From assembly GCF_002871795.1 (NCBI RefSeq), contig NZ_PNHL01000005.1:124001-188000 (forward strand): 64,000 nucleotides of DNA. Direction: 5' to 3'. This DNA is from Brachybacterium sp. UMB0905. GTDB lineage: Bacteria; Actinomycetota; Actinomycetes; Actinomycetales; Dermabacteraceae. The position numbers and the translations under genes are program-made. Below are positions 32,690 through 42,568 of the stretch, piece after piece. Position 1 is the stretch's first letter; every line of letters starts with the position of its first letter. The notes under the pieces were generated by a model. That model ran no database searches, was not told the DNA's origin, and worked only from the letters and a program-made list of their open reading frames with translations.

Positions 32690-34281
32690 CCACTCCCGCA
32701 CAGTCCGACTCCCCGCGCCTCCGCGAGGCCTACCCCGAGCTGGTCACCGGCCGTGACGGTGAAGCTCTCGGCGTGGTCACTCCGGATCGTGAGACCTTCC
32801 GCGCCCTCGCCGCCTCGCAGCGCGTCGTCCCCGTGAGCATGCGCCTGCTGGCCGATGAGGACACCCCGATCTCCCTCTACCGGCGCCTGACCGCCGCCGG
32901 CGGCACAGAGGGCACCTTCCTGCTCGAATCCGCCGGAGAGGGCGAAGCCTCCCGCTACTCGATCATCGGCGCGCCTGCGCGCGCTATCCTCACCTCCCGC
33001 GACGGTGAGGCCTGCTGGCTGGGCGATGCCCCCGCCGGTGTGCCCACCTCCGGCAGCCCCGTCGACGCTCTCGCCGCGGTCGCCGACGCCTTCCGGGCAG
33101 CGCGCCAGGACCACCTGCCGCCCTTCACCGGCGGGCTCGTCGGCTACATCGCCTACGACGCGGTGCGGCACTGGGAGAAGCTGCCGGACGCCCCGCCCGA
33201 TGAGATCGGCCTGCCGGACCTCTCGCTGCTGCTGGCCCAGGACGTTCTCATCCACGATGCTCACGACGCGACCGTCGTGCTCGTCGCGAACGCCCTGAAT
33301 CTGAATGCGACCGATGAGGGCGTGGATGCCGCCTACGACGACGCTCTGGCGCGCCTGGAGGCGCTGCGCGCCACGCTCACCGGCCCGCGGGAGGGCGCCG
33401 CGATGGCCTATGACACGGTCAGCGAGGTCTCCCCGAAGAGCCGCTCCAGCCAGCTGGAGTACGAGCGCGCAGTCGCCGAGGCCGTGCGCGACATCGTCGA
33501 CGGTGAGATCTTCCAGGTGGTGCCCTCACAGCGCTTCTCCCTGCCCACGGCGGCGGATCCGCTGGACATCTACCGGGTGCTGCGCCGCATGAACCCCAGC
33601 CCCTACATGTATCTGCTGCGCACCCGGGATGCCGACGGCACAGCTATCGACGTGGTCGGCGCGAGCCCCGAAGCGCTCGTGACCGTCCGCGGCCGCAGTG
33701 CCACCACTCACCCCATCGCCGGATCCCGCCCCCGCGGCGCCACCCCGGACGAGGACGAGCAGCTCGCGACCGAGCTCCTGGCCGACCCCAAGGAGCGCAG
33801 CGAGCACCTCATGCTCGTGGACCTTGCCCGCAACGACCTGCAGAAGTTCTGCGAGCCCGGCACTGTTGTGGTGCGCGACTTCATGCATATCGAGCGCTAC
33901 AGCCACATCCAGCACATCGTCTCCACCGTCACCGGCCACCTGACCGAGGACGCCACCGCGTATGACGCGCTGCGCGCAACCTTCCCGGCCGGCACCCTCT
34001 CCGGAGCCCCGAAACCCTCGGCGATGCGGATCATCGACCGTCTCGAACCGGTGCGCCGCGGCATCTACGGCGGCACCGTCGGGTACATCGATTTTGCCGG
34101 GGATATGGACATGGCGATCGCTATCCGCACCGCGGTGATCAAGGACGGCACCGCGCATGTGCAGGCCGGCGGGGGAGTGGTCGCCGACTCCGACCCCACC
34201 ATGGAGCACCGCGAGAGCCAGTCCAAAGCTGCTGCAGCGCTGCGCGCCGTGGCCTCCGCCGACACCCTGCGCCCGGCATGA
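32686..34281 (+). CDS. trpE: Anthranilate synthase component I
   Basis: This 531-residue enzyme converts chorismate to anthranilate using ammonia from TrpG. The N-terminal Trp-binding domain (about 40-190) contains the [17 protein letters not shown] region used for feedback inhibition. The C-terminal chorismate-binding domain has the [15 protein letters not shown] and [19 protein letters not shown] motifs. ATG 32686 overlaps hisI. The amidotransferase trpG and trpD are not nearby. No leader peptide precedes it, as the gene is internal to an operon. Confidence 0.96.
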   Translation: MTTPAQSDSPRLREAYPELVTGRDGEALGVVTPDRETFRALAASQRVVPVSMRLLADEDTPISLYRRLTAAGGTEGTFLLESAGEGEASRYSIIGAPARAILTSRDGEACWLGDAPAGVPTSGSPVDALAAVADAFRAARQDHLPPFTGGLVGYIAYDAVRHWEKLPDAPPDEIGLPDLSLLLAQDVLIHDAHDATVVLVANALNLNATDEGVDAAYDDALARLEALRATLTGPREGAAMAYDTVSEVSPKSRSSQLEYERAVAEAVRDIVDGEIFQVVPSQRFSLPTAADPLDIYRVLRRMNPSPYMYLLRTRDADGTAIDVVGASPEALVTVRGRSATTHPIAGSRPRGATPDEDEQLATELLADPKERSEHLMLVDLARNDLQKFCEPGTVVVRDFMHIERYSHIQHIVSTVTGHLTEDATAYDALRATFPAGTLSGAPKPSAMRIIDRLEPVRRGIYGGTVGYIDFAGDMDMAIAIRTAVIKDGTAHVQAGGGVVADSDPTMEHRESQSKAAAALRAVASADTLRPA

Positions 34282-35006
34282 CCCGCTCCCCGCATCCCAC
34301 TCCCGAGCAGCCGCCTGCGCCGTCCGTTTCCGCAGGATCCCCGGCGCCGACCGCGCGAGACGGGGAGGGGGCGGCTGCGACGCCGCATGCCACCCGCTTG
34401 CCCTCGCGGCGACTGACCGTGCTCGCCTCCGCGCTGCTCGCCGGGGCGCTGGCCGGCACCACCCGCCCCACCTGGTTTCTTGCGAGCGGCCCGGACCTCG
34501 CCGGCACGGTGCAGCAGGTCCCGGTCTCCGGCACGGAGGCCGCGCCCGCCGTGCTCGCTCTCGCCCTGGCCGGCCTCGCCGCGGCGCTCGCGACGTCCCT
34601 GTCCTCCCGCTGGCTGCGCTTGCTCACCGGTCCCGTGCTCATCCTCACGGGCCTCGGCTCCGCTGTCGCCGCGATCAGCGCCCTGCGCAGCCCGCTGCAG
34701 GCCGTCCGCGGAGCCCTCGCCCAGGCCACCGGGGTGCTCGGGGCTGACGCCACCGCCGCAGCCACCGCCTGGCCGTGGATCTGCCTCATCCCGGCGCTCG
34801 CGCTCGCGAGCATGGGCGTGCTCGTGCTTGTGGCCGGATCCCGTTGGCCCGTCGGCTCCCGGTACCGCGCCGCGACCACCGCCCCCGCTGCGGCGGACCC
34901 CGCGACAGATCCCGCGGCCGCCTGGGATGCCCTCACCCGCGGAGAGGACCCCAGCGCGGACGACCCCGATGACGACACCGACGGGCCTGGACCCACAGCG
35001 CGCTGA
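34278..35006 (+). CDS. Trp-operon-associated membrane protein (TIGR02234 family)
   Basis: This 242-residue membrane protein has four hydrophobic segments (about 40-58, 88-105, 115-135 and 162-185) and a proline-rich N-terminal and acidic C-terminal tail. It belongs to the family regularly found after trpE in actinobacteria. Its function is unknown; regulation or precursor transport has been only guessed from context. ATG 34278 overlaps the trpE stop by 4 bases. Confidence 0.85.
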   Translation: MTRSPHPTPEQPPAPSVSAGSPAPTARDGEGAAATPHATRLPSRRLTVLASALLAGALAGTTRPTWFLASGPDLAGTVQQVPVSGTEAAPAVLALALAGLAAALATSLSSRWLRLLTGPVLILTGLGSAVAAISALRSPLQAVRGALAQATGVLGADATAAATAWPWICLIPALALASMGVLVLVAGSRWPVGSRYRAATTAPAAADPATDPAAAWDALTRGEDPSADDPDDDTDGPGPTAR

Positions 35007-35059
35007 CCGGCGCGTCATGGCACAATAGGCCCGACCGGGCCCCCGACTGGAGAAGGACC

Positions 35060-35359
35060 ATGCCGAAGAGCTACGCCGTGCCGCCCCCGCCCCACCACAA
35101 CGAGGGCAAGACTGCCGCGGGCTGGACCATGAACATCGGGATCGTCCTGGGTGCCGTGGTGATCGCCGTCGGCATGGTCGGCGGCGACATGGCCGGTGGC
35201 ACGGACCTCAGCTTCCTGCTGTGGGTGGGTGCCGGACTGATCGCGCTGTCCATCATCGTCGGCATCATCATGTCCCGGGCCGGTATGGGCCAGCCCAAGG
35301 AGTACGGCAAGCCCGCCGTCGCCCCGGCAGCTGCTCGGACCGAAGCCGCGCACAAGTGA
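35060..35359 (+). CDS. HGxxPAAW-family small membrane protein
   Basis: This 99-residue protein has two transmembrane helices (about 25-44 and 52-72). The family motif normally reads HGxxPAAW; here the same place reads HHNEGKTAAGW, a diverged version. The family sits in trp operons of actinobacteria with unknown function. ATG 35060 follows GGAGAAGG. The stop overlaps the next gene's GTG. Confidence 0.82.
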   Translation: MPKSYAVPPPPHHNEGKTAAGWTMNIGIVLGAVVIAVGMVGGDMAGGTDLSFLLWVGAGLIALSIIVGIIMSRAGMGQPKEYGKPAVAPAAARTEAAHK

Positions 35360-35826
35360 CCCTCACGGCGCGGACGGAGCACGGCGCGCCCGTGACCTCG
35401 CCCGCGCCGCGGCGAGGCATCCACCGGGCCCTTTTGCCCCTGGGCATCGTCGGCGGGGCAGTCGCCCTCGCCCTCGGAGTGCAGGCGGTATTCAACCCCT
35501 TCACGACGCATGTGCCCCTGTGTCTGATCAACCACCTCACGGGCATCGAATGCCCCGGCTGCGGAGCGATCCGCGCCGTCCACGCGGTGCTGGCGGGGGA
35601 CCTGCTCATGGCGCTGCGCTCCAATGCACTGACCACTCTTGCCCTGCCGCTCGTCGCTGCCGGGTTCGTGCTGTGGACCATCCGTCGTGTCCAGGGCCGC
35701 CCCCTGGATCTGCTGCCCTCGCGCACCACCCTGCTCGTGCTGCTGGGCGTCGTCCTGCTCTTCACCATCGCGCGGAACCTCCCGGCCTTCTGGTTCCTCG
35801 CCCCGGTCTCGTACGTCGGCGGCTGA
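35356..35826 (+). CDS. DUF2752 membrane protein
   Basis: This 156-residue protein has three hydrophobic segments (about 18-38, 82-102 and 118-135) and the DUF2752 signature CPGCGAIRAVHAVL (near 60-73), whose paired Cys suggest metal or redox chemistry. Its function is unknown. GTG 35356 overlaps the HGxxPAAW gene by 4 bases; a second GTG (35392) is an alternative. It lies 66 bases before trpC. Confidence 0.85.
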   Translation: MTLTARTEHGAPVTSPAPRRGIHRALLPLGIVGGAVALALGVQAVFNPFTTHVPLCLINHLTGIECPGCGAIRAVHAVLAGDLLMALRSNALTTLALPLVAAGFVLWTIRRVQGRPLDLLPSRTTLLVLLGVVLLFTIARNLPAFWFLAPVSYVGG

Positions 35827-35892
35827 CCACCGCCAGGACGCGCCGCAGCCCGCAGCGCCGTCCGCTCGATCCGCCCGCCCCAGGAGGACCGC

Positions 35893-36726
35893 GTGAGAAC
35901 CACCGGAACCGTGCTCGACGACATCATCGCCGGAGTGCGCGAGGACCTCGCCGCCCGCCGCGCCACGATCGACGAGCCCCAGATCATCCGCCTCGCCCAG
36001 GAGGCCGCCCCCGCCCTGGACGCCCGCGCCCACCTCGCCGGGGATGGCAGCACCATGGGACTGATCGCCGAGGTCAAGCGCTCGAGCCCCTCCAAGGGCG
36101 CCCTCGCGGAGATCCCCGAGCCCGCCCAGCTGGCCGCCACCTACGCCGATGCCGGCGCGAGCGCCATCAGCGTCCTGACCGAGCAGCGGCGCTTCCGCGG
36201 CACCCTCGCCGACCTCGACGCCGTGCGCTCGCGCGTTGACGTGCCTGTGCTGCGCAAGGACTTCGTCGTCGAGCCCTACCAGGTGCATGAGGCCCGCGCC
36301 CACGGCGCCGACCTCGTGCTGCTGATCGTCGCGGCCCTCGAAGATCCGCTGCTGCGCGAGCTGTTCGCCCTCACCCGGGAGCTGGGGATGCATGCCCTGG
36401 TGGAGACCCACACCGAGGAGGAGCTCGAACGGGCTCTCGCCCTCGATCCCGCGATCGTGGGCGTGAACGCCCGCAACCTCAAGGACCTCACGGTGGACCT
36501 GGACCGCGCAGCGGGACTGCTGGCCCGCATCCCCGCCGGTCCCCTCGCGATCGGCGAATCCGCCGTCGCGGACATCACCGACGTTCAGTCCTACGCCGCG
36601 GCCGGCGCTGACGCCGTCCTGGTGGGCGAAGCCCTCGTGACCTCCGGTGACCCCGCCGCCGCGGTCCGTGCTTTCCGCACCGTCCCCCGCCGCGGCCGCG
36701 CCTCGCAGGAAGGAGCCCGCGCATGA
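35893..36726 (+). CDS. trpC: Indole-3-glycerol phosphate synthase
   Basis: This 277-residue TIM-barrel enzyme closes the indole ring of tryptophan. Motifs visible are [11 protein letters not shown] (near 57), [10 protein letters not shown] (near 95), LRKDFV (near 120) and [11 protein letters not shown] (near 190). It is the monofunctional form, without a fused TrpF. GTG 35893 follows AGGAGG. The stop overlaps trpB by 4 bases. Confidence 0.96.
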   Translation: MRTTGTVLDDIIAGVREDLAARRATIDEPQIIRLAQEAAPALDARAHLAGDGSTMGLIAEVKRSSPSKGALAEIPEPAQLAATYADAGASAISVLTEQRRFRGTLADLDAVRSRVDVPVLRKDFVVEPYQVHEARAHGADLVLLIVAALEDPLLRELFALTRELGMHALVETHTEEELERALALDPAIVGVNARNLKDLTVDLDRAAGLLARIPAGPLAIGESAVADITDVQSYAAAGADAVLVGEALVTSGDPAAAVRAFRTVPRRGRASQEGARA

Positions 36727-38084
36727 GCGCGCCCACCCCCCAGCCCACCGATCCCGCTGCCGCTGACCCCACCCCGGGCGAGGCACTGCTGGATCTCACC
36801 GCACCCACCACGCCGCTGCGCGCCCACACCGGGCCCTACTTCGGTGACTTCGGCGGACGCTTCCTGCCCGAGGCACTCGTGCCGGCCCTCGATGAGCTCA
36901 CCGAGGTGTACGAGAAGGCCGTGGTGGACCCCGAGTTCACCGCCCAGCTGCGCACCCTGGCCCGCGAGTACACCGGCCGTCCCTCCCTGCTCACCGACGT
37001 CCCGCGTTTCTCCCGCCTGGCCGGCGGCGCCCGCGTGCTGCTCAAGCGCGAGGACCTCAACCACACCGGCTCCCACAAGATCAACAATGTCCTGGGCCAG
37101 GCCCTGCTCACTCAGCGCATGGGCAAGACCCGCCTGATCGCTGAGACCGGGGCCGGCCAGCACGGTGTCGCGACCGCGACCGCCGCCGCTCTGCTGGGCC
37201 TGGACTGCACCGTGTACATGGGCGAGGAGGACACCCAGCGGCAGGCCCTCAACGTGGCGCGCATGCGCCTGCTGGGTGCCGAGGTGGTGCCTGTGACGCA
37301 GGGCTCGCGCACCCTCAAGGACGCCATCAACGAGGCGTTCCGCGACTGGGTTGCGAACGTCGAGACCACCCACTACCTGCTGGGCACCGTCGCCGGACCG
37401 CATCCGTTCCCGCAGATGGTCCGCGACTTCCACCGCATCATCGGCGAAGAGGCTCGCGCCCAGACCCTCGAGCGCACCGGCCGCCTGCCGGATGCCGTGG
37501 TGGCGTGCGTGGGCGGGGGCTCCAACGCGATGGGCATCTTCCACGCCTTCCTCGATGACGCCGAGGTGCGGCTGCTGGGCTGCGAGGCCGGGGGAGACGG
37601 CATCGCCAGCGGCCGCCACAGCGCCACCATCACCGGCGGATCCCCCGGCGTGCTGCACGGCGCTCGCAGCTTCGTCATGCAGGACCAGGACGGACAGACC
37701 ATCGAATCCCATTCCGTCTCCGCGGGCCTGGACTACCCCAGCGTCGGCCCCGAGCATGCGTGGCTGGCCGACACCGGCCGCGCCGAGTACCGGGCGATCG
37801 ACGACGGCCCCGCCATGGACGCCTTCGCGCTGCTGTCCATGACCGAGGGCATCATGCCCGCGATCGAGTCCGCGCACGCCCTGGCCGGGGCTCTCGAGCT
37901 CGGCCGCGAGCTCGGGGAGGACGCCATCATCCTCGTGAGCCTCTCCGGGCGCGGCGACAAGGACGTGGACACCGCCTCACGCTGGTTCGGCCTCGTCGGC
38001 GATGACCCCGCCCGCGGTGACCTCGCCGCCCTGCGGGAGGCCGCCCGCACCACCGGCACCCCGACCCCCGAGGAGACGCGATGA
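36723..38084 (+). CDS. trpB: Tryptophan synthase beta chain
   Basis: This 453-residue PLP enzyme joins indole and serine. The Schiff-base Lys119 is in [10 protein letters not shown], and the phosphate loop is [10 protein letters not shown] (near 262). The 40-residue N-terminal extension, rich in Pro and Ala, precedes YFGDFGGRF, where the family usually begins. ATG 36723 overlaps trpC, and the stop overlaps trpA. Confidence 0.97.
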   Translation: MSAPTPQPTDPAAADPTPGEALLDLTAPTTPLRAHTGPYFGDFGGRFLPEALVPALDELTEVYEKAVVDPEFTAQLRTLAREYTGRPSLLTDVPRFSRLAGGARVLLKREDLNHTGSHKINNVLGQALLTQRMGKTRLIAETGAGQHGVATATAAALLGLDCTVYMGEEDTQRQALNVARMRLLGAEVVPVTQGSRTLKDAINEAFRDWVANVETTHYLLGTVAGPHPFPQMVRDFHRIIGEEARAQTLERTGRLPDAVVACVGGGSNAMGIFHAFLDDAEVRLLGCEAGGDGIASGRHSATITGGSPGVLHGARSFVMQDQDGQTIESHSVSAGLDYPSVGPEHAWLADTGRAEYRAIDDGPAMDAFALLSMTEGIMPAIESAHALAGALELGRELGEDAIILVSLSGRGDKDVDTASRWFGLVGDDPARGDLAALREAARTTGTPTPEETR

Positions 38085-38917
38085 GCCCCGCCAGCGCCGC
38101 CGAGACCGCCCGCCTGCGCACCGGAGAGGTGCTCGAGCGCGCTCGCGGCGAGAACCGCGCCGCCCTGATCGCCTACCTGCCCGTCGGCTACCCGGACCTC
38201 GAGGGGTCGATCGACGCCGCGAAGACCCTCATCGACCACGGCGCCGACATGATCGAGCTGGGCCTTCCCTACTCCGATCCCGTCATGGACGGTCCCGTCA
38301 TCCAGGAAGCCGCCGCGGCAGCGCTCGCGGGCGGCACCCGCACCGGCCAGGTCCTGCAGGCCGTCAAGGCCCTCGCCGGACGCGGCGCCGCGATCGCCGT
38401 CATGAGCTACTGGAACCCCGTGCTCGCCTATGGCCCTCAGGCCTTCGCCCGCGACCTCGCCGCCGCCGGCGGTGCGGGCGTCATCACCCCGGATCTCATC
38501 CCCGATGAGGCGGGGGAGTGGATCGCCGCGAGCGAACAGCACCAGGTGGACCGCATCTTCCTGGTCGCCCCCAGCTCACCGCGCGATCGCCTCGTGCACG
38601 TCGTCTCCCACACCACCGGCTTCGTCTACGCCGCCAGCACGATGGGCGTAACCGGCACCCGCGCGAGCGTCTCCGCGGCCACCGAGGGCCTTGTCGCCCG
38701 CACCCGCGAGGCCGGAGCCCGCAACGTCTGCGTGGGTCTCGGTGTCTCGAACGGTGAGCAGGCCGCGCAGGTCGGCGCCTACGCTGACGGAGTGATCGTC
38801 GGCTCCGCCTTCGTGCGCACCCTGCTGGAGCACGCTCACGATCCCGCCGGAGCCCGCAGCGCCCTCGCCGCGGTCGCGCAGGATCTGCGTTCCGGCGTCG
38901 AGCGCGCCCGCGCCTGA
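38081..38917 (+). CDS. trpA: Tryptophan synthase alpha chain
   Basis: This 278-residue TIM-barrel subunit cleaves indole-3-glycerol phosphate and passes indole to TrpB through the subunit tunnel. Catalytic Glu59 and Asp70 are in [16 protein letters not shown], and the phosphate loop region is near 230-250. ATG 38081 overlaps the trpB stop by 4 bases. lgt follows 57 bases later. Confidence 0.96.
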   Translation: MSPASAAETARLRTGEVLERARGENRAALIAYLPVGYPDLEGSIDAAKTLIDHGADMIELGLPYSDPVMDGPVIQEAAAAALAGGTRTGQVLQAVKALAGRGAAIAVMSYWNPVLAYGPQAFARDLAAAGGAGVITPDLIPDEAGEWIAASEQHQVDRIFLVAPSSPRDRLVHVVSHTTGFVYAASTMGVTGTRASVSAATEGLVARTREAGARNVCVGLGVSNGEQAAQVGAYADGVIVGSAFVRTLLEHAHDPAGARSALAAVAQDLRSGVERARA

Positions 38918-38973
38918 GCGGACACGGCAGCGATGACCCCCCTGATGGCACCGGCGAAGCAAGGAGCGCGCGC

Positions 38974-39900
38974 ATGATCCCCAGTCCTTCGATCTCCGCG
39001 CTCTCCCTCGGACCGCTCACGATCCACTTCTATGCCCTGTGCATCCTCACCGGCATCGGGGTGGCCCTGTGGTGGGCCACAAAACGCTGGGAGCGCCGCG
39101 GCGGCGACGGTGACACGATGTTCGACATCGTCTTCGCCGCTGTGATCGCCGGGATCATCGGGGCCCGCATCTGGCATGTCCTGACCAGCCCCGCCCCGTT
39201 CTTCGGACCCGACGGCGACCCGCTGTCCGCCCTGTACATCTGGCAGGGAGGCCTCGCGATCTACGGCGCCGTCGCCGGTGGTGCCCTCGCGGTGTGGATC
39301 ATGGCGCGCATCAAGGGCGTGTCCTTCACCGCGCTTGCGGACACCATCGCCCCCACCCTGCTGATCGCCCAGGTGATCGGCCGCTTCGGCAACTGGTTCA
39401 ACCAAGAGCTGTACGGCCCGCCCTTGGATGCCTGGTGGGCCTGGGACGTCACGTGCGTAACCAACGGCGTGACCATCGGCGGCTGCACCCCGGGCACCTA
39501 CCATCCCACCTTCCTGTACGAGCAGCTGTGGAACCTCGCGGCCCTCGCTGTGCTGTTGCTTCTGGAGCGCCGCTTCCGCCTGGGCGGCGGCCGTGTGTTC
39601 TGGCTGTACGTGGCGCTGTATTCGACCGGCCGCGCGGGGATCGACGCGATCCGTTCCGAGCCCGTGCTCATGGTCGGACCGCTGCGCATCCACACGCTGG
39701 TCGCGATCGTCATGGCCCTCGTGGGCGTCGCGATCGTGGTGGCGCTGACCCGGCGCGGCGCACGCCGTGGGGGAGAGGTCCGCGCGGCCGACGGCTCCTT
39801 CACGCTGCCCGCCCACACCGCGGGCAACGGCCCCGACGACGAGGTCGAGAAGTCCGGGACCCCGCCCACAGACCCTGCGCCGCCCACCTCCGACACCTGA
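38974..39900 (+). CDS. lgt: Phosphatidylglycerol:prolipoprotein diacylglyceryl transferase
   Basis: This 308-residue membrane enzyme attaches diacylglycerol to the lipobox Cys of prolipoproteins. The Lgt signature GRFGNWFNQELYG (near 139) is intact and seven membrane segments can be traced. A Pro/Thr-rich cytosolic tail (about 265-308) follows. ATG 38974 follows AAGGAG. A substrate may be the lipoprotein encoded at 42.6 kb, though many exist in any genome. Confidence 0.95.
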   Translation: MIPSPSISALSLGPLTIHFYALCILTGIGVALWWATKRWERRGGDGDTMFDIVFAAVIAGIIGARIWHVLTSPAPFFGPDGDPLSALYIWQGGLAIYGAVAGGALAVWIMARIKGVSFTALADTIAPTLLIAQVIGRFGNWFNQELYGPPLDAWWAWDVTCVTNGVTIGGCTPGTYHPTFLYEQLWNLAALAVLLLLERRFRLGGGRVFWLYVALYSTGRAGIDAIRSEPVLMVGPLRIHTLVAIVMALVGVAIVVALTRRGARRGGEVRAADGSFTLPAHTAGNGPDDEVEKSGTPPTDPAPPTSDT

Positions 39901-40002
39901 GGTCCGCTGAGCCCGCGGAGAGCTCACCACCTGATGGGCCAACCGCCTGCTGGGACCACTGCGCCGTGCCGTCCCGTGGGTCCCGGTGAGATACCCGTCT
40001 CG

Positions 40003-40013
40003 GTGTGAAACAC
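40003..40013. promoter_or_regulatory. Palindrome GTGT-N3-ACAC upstream of pyk
   Basis: A short 4-base-arm palindrome lies in the 214-base lgt-pyk gap, about 100 bases before the pyk ATG. It might be an operator, but short palindromes are frequent; I see no -10 box placed well against it. Confidence 0.2.
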
Positions 40014-40114
40014 TAGGGGGCAGCACACGCGATGTCGCGGGGCCCGCAGCAGGCCGCGCATCGACGCGGCGCCGAGGCCCTGCGACCCGCCTTCGGAACA
40101 ACAGATGGGTTGAC

Positions 40115-41584
40115 ATGCGCAAAGCGAAGATCGTCTGCACGCTCGGACCGGCGACCAACACCTACGAGCAGATCCGCACACTGATCGAGGCCGGCATGAA
40201 CGTGGCCCGGATGAACTTCAGCCACGGCACCCATGAGGATCACGCCGCGGTGTACGAGAACATCCGTCGTGCCGCCGAGGATCTGGGCCGCAACGTGGCT
40301 GTCCTCGTGGACCTGCAGGGCCCCAAGATCCGCCTGGGCAAGTTCGCCGACGGTCCCCACGACCTCGAGATCGGCGAGACCTTCGTCATCACCACTGAGG
40401 ACATCGAGGGCACCCGCGAGCGCGTCTCCACGACGTTCAAGGGCCTGCCGGGCGACTGCCGCCCGGGCGACGTGCTCCTGATCGATGACGGCAAGGTCTC
40501 GGTCCGCGTCACCGACGTCTCCGAGACCGAGGTCACCACCGTCGTCGAGGTGCCCGGCCCCGTCTCCGACAACAAGGGCATCAACCTGCCGGGCGTGGCG
40601 GTGTCCGTGCCCGCCATGAGCGAGAAGGACATCGAGGACCTCCGCTTCGGCCTGGGTCTGGGCTGCGACCTCGTGGCCCTGTCCTTCGTGCGCGACGCCC
40701 ACGACATGGACGACGTGCTGCGCATCATGCATGAGGAGGGCCGCCGCGTCCCCGTCATCGCGAAGATCGAGAAGCCGCAGGCCGTGCGTGCTCTGCGCTC
40801 CATCGTCGGCGCGTTCGACGGCATCATGGTCGCTCGCGGCGACCTCGGTGTGGAGCTGCCGCTCGAGCAGGTGCCGCTGGTGCAGAAGCGCGCCATCGAA
40901 CTGGCCCGCCGCAACGCCAAGCCCGTCATCGTCGCCACCCAGGTGCTCGAGTCGATGATCACCAACCCGCGCCCCACCCGTGCGGAGGCCTCGGACTGCG
41001 CCAACGCGATTCTCGACGGCGCCGATGCGGTCATGCTCTCCGGCGAGACGAGCGTGGGCTCCTACCCCTTCGAGGCCGTGCGCACCATGGCCCGCATCGT
41101 CACCAACACCGAGGAGAACGGTGCGGATCGCATCCTGCCGCTGGGCACCATTCCGCATACCCGCGGCGGTGCTATCACCCGCGCGGCGGCCGAGATCGGC
41201 GACCAGCTCTCCGCCCAGTACCTCGTGACCTTCACCGAGTCCGGGGACACCGCGCGCCGGCTGGCCCGCCTGCGCCCTACCATCCCGCTGCTGGCGATGA
41301 CCCCGTACCCCGAGGTCGCCCGCCAGCTCGGCCTCACCTGGGGCATCGAGGCGCACCTGGTGCCCATGCAGAAGGACACCGACGCGATGGTCCGCGTGGT
41401 CGACGAGCTGCTGCGCGAGCACAAGGGCCTGCAGAAGAACGACCTCGTGGTGATCGCGGCCGGTTCGCCCCCCGGCGTCCACGGCTCCACCAACTCGCTG
41501 CGCGTGCACCGCATCGGTGACCTCGACGGCACCGAGTCCGCGCGCATGGAGGCCGACTCCATCGCCTCGGGCCCGCAGGGCTGA
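40115..41584 (+). CDS. pyk: Pyruvate kinase
   Basis: This 489-residue glycolytic enzyme makes pyruvate and ATP from phosphoenolpyruvate. Visible are the N-terminal KIVCTLGPATNT and MNFSHG, the catalytic IAKIEKPQAV (near 215) and MVARGDLGVELP (near 238), and the C-terminal alpha/beta regulatory domain (about 350-470). I chose ATG 40115 because homology starts at once (MRKAKIVCTLGP); the frame is open for 43 more codons upstream. A strong terminator follows. Confidence 0.97.
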   Translation: MRKAKIVCTLGPATNTYEQIRTLIEAGMNVARMNFSHGTHEDHAAVYENIRRAAEDLGRNVAVLVDLQGPKIRLGKFADGPHDLEIGETFVITTEDIEGTRERVSTTFKGLPGDCRPGDVLLIDDGKVSVRVTDVSETEVTTVVEVPGPVSDNKGINLPGVAVSVPAMSEKDIEDLRFGLGLGCDLVALSFVRDAHDMDDVLRIMHEEGRRVPVIAKIEKPQAVRALRSIVGAFDGIMVARGDLGVELPLEQVPLVQKRAIELARRNAKPVIVATQVLESMITNPRPTRAEASDCANAILDGADAVMLSGETSVGSYPFEAVRTMARIVTNTEENGADRILPLGTIPHTRGGAITRAAAEIGDQLSAQYLVTFTESGDTARRLARLRPTIPLLAMTPYPEVARQLGLTWGIEAHLVPMQKDTDAMVRVVDELLREHKGLQKNDLVVIAAGSPPGVHGSTNSLRVHRIGDLDGTESARMEADSIASGPQG

Positions 41585-41600
41585 TCGCGCAGGCGCACAG

Positions 41601-41643
41601 ACGACGGCGCCTCGCCCCCACCATGGGGGCGAGGCGCCGTCGT
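41601..41643. terminator. Strong bidirectional terminator between pyk and tRNA-Leu
   Basis: A perfect 19-base-pair inverted repeat (41601-41619 with 41625-41643) has a 5-base loop ACCAT. It serves the pyk transcript from the left and probably the tRNA transcript from the right. No T-tract is present. Confidence 0.88.
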
Positions 41644-41658
41644 CCCCGGAGGGGGCGG

Positions 41659-41741
41659 TGCCGGGTGCGGGACTCGAACCCGCACGCCCTCGCGGACAGC
41701 GCATTTTGAGTGCGCCGCGTCTACCATTCCGCCAACCCGGC
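41659..41741 (-). tRNA. tRNA-Leu (anticodon CAA)
   Basis: This 83-base class II tRNA folds with acceptor stem GCCGGGT/ACCCGGC, a D-arm, an anticodon stem GCGCA/TGCGC with loop CTCAAAA giving anticodon CAA (reads UUG), a long variable arm and the T-arm GTTCGAGTC. The 3' CCA is not encoded (CCG follows the discriminator A). Confidence 0.95.
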
Positions 41742-41764
41742 CATCCCACCACGGTGGGCTGGAC

Positions 41765-41770
41765 TAGGAT
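41765..41770 (+). promoter_or_regulatory. -10 box TAGGAT before the pdtaR upstream ORF
   Basis: TAGGAT, the same form as at uvrA, lies 7 bases before ATG 41778, so the transcript would begin on that ATG. The tRNA gene is divergent, ending 24 bases upstream. No -35 is convincing. Confidence 0.55.
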
Positions 41771-41777
41771 ACCGCTG

Positions 41778-41849
41778 ATGACCGTATGGTCCTCGCCGCG
41801 GGTGCCCGGCACCTGCGACCGGACCCCTATGACGTACAGGGCGACATGA
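41778..41849 (+). CDS. Possible leaderless upstream ORF (23 codons) overlapping the ANTAR regulator start
   Basis: ATG 41778 is 7 bases after a TAGGAT -10 and opens a 23-codon frame beginning MTVWSSPRVPG. Its stop TGA (41847-41849) overlaps the ATG of the response regulator (41846) as ATGA, the coupling arrangement used throughout this genome. The peptide has no homologue that I recognise. If real, ribosomes arriving leaderless would pass directly to the regulator gene, whose own ribosome-binding site (AGGG, 4 bases away) is poor. Confidence 0.45.
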   Translation: MTVWSSPRVPGTCDRTPMTYRAT

Positions 41850-42505
41850 CCGACAACACCGCACCCCTTCCCGACGACTCCGCTGCCCCCGAGGACGCCC
41901 CCGAGGCTGTCTCCGAGGCGCCCGTCCACCGCACCGCCGTGGTCGCGGAGGACGAGAGCCTGATCCGCATGGACATCGTCGAGACCCTCACCGAGGCCGG
42001 CTACGAGGTCGTCGCCGCGGTCGGCGACGGGGAGAGCGCCGTGGCCAAGACCCGGGAGCTGCGTCCCGATGTTGTGGTGATGGACGTGAAGATGCCGCAG
42101 GCCGACGGGGTCACCGCCGCCGAGCGGATCGGCGAGGAGAACCTCGCCCCGGTGGTCATGCTCACCGCCTTCTCGCAGGCCGAGCTGGTCGAACGCGCCC
42201 GCGATGCCGGTGCGATGGCCTACGTGGTCAAGCCCTTCACCCCCGCCGACCTGCTGCCCGCGGTGGAGATCGCGATCTCCCGCTACCAGCAGATCACCCA
42301 GCTGGAGGCCGAGATCCAGGATCTCGGTGAGCGCTTCGAGACCCGTAAGCGGGTGGACCGCGCCAAGGGCCTGCTGCAGACCAACATGGGGCTGACCGAA
42401 CCCGAGGCCTTCCGGTGGATCCAGAAGACGTCGATGGACCGCCGTCTGACCATGCGTGAGGTCGCCGATGCGGTGATCGACCAGCTGGGGCAGACCAAGG
42501 ACTGA
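41846..42505 (+). CDS. pdtaR: ANTAR-domain response regulator (PdtaR-like)
   Basis: This 219-residue regulator controls transcription antitermination by binding RNA. The receiver domain (about 28-145) has acidic residues Glu35/Asp36, the phospho-acceptor Asp80 (VVMDVKMP) and the Lys of VVKPF; a linking coiled coil (about 145-165) leads to the ANTAR domain (165-215). It matches mycobacterial PdtaR in type and place, between pyk and polA. The partner histidine kinase PdtaS is not in the window. About 27 N-terminal residues are an acidic, Pro-rich extension. Confidence 0.93.
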   Translation: MTDNTAPLPDDSAAPEDAPEAVSEAPVHRTAVVAEDESLIRMDIVETLTEAGYEVVAAVGDGESAVAKTRELRPDVVVMDVKMPQADGVTAAERIGEENLAPVVMLTAFSQAELVERARDAGAMAYVVKPFTPADLLPAVEIAISRYQQITQLEAEIQDLGERFETRKRVDRAKGLLQTNMGLTEPEAFRWIQKTSMDRRLTMREVADAVIDQLGQTKD

Positions 42506-42568
42506 GGACGTACGGCGCATCGCGGCTCCGAGCGGAGACCTGCGGCGCGCGCGGGGAGGGGAGAGCGG

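Noticed and set aside
40109..40117. TTGACA just before pyk as a -35 box
   Set aside because: It overlaps the pyk start codon (TTGACATG), so it cannot promote this gene; no -10 follows at a suitable distance in the right context.
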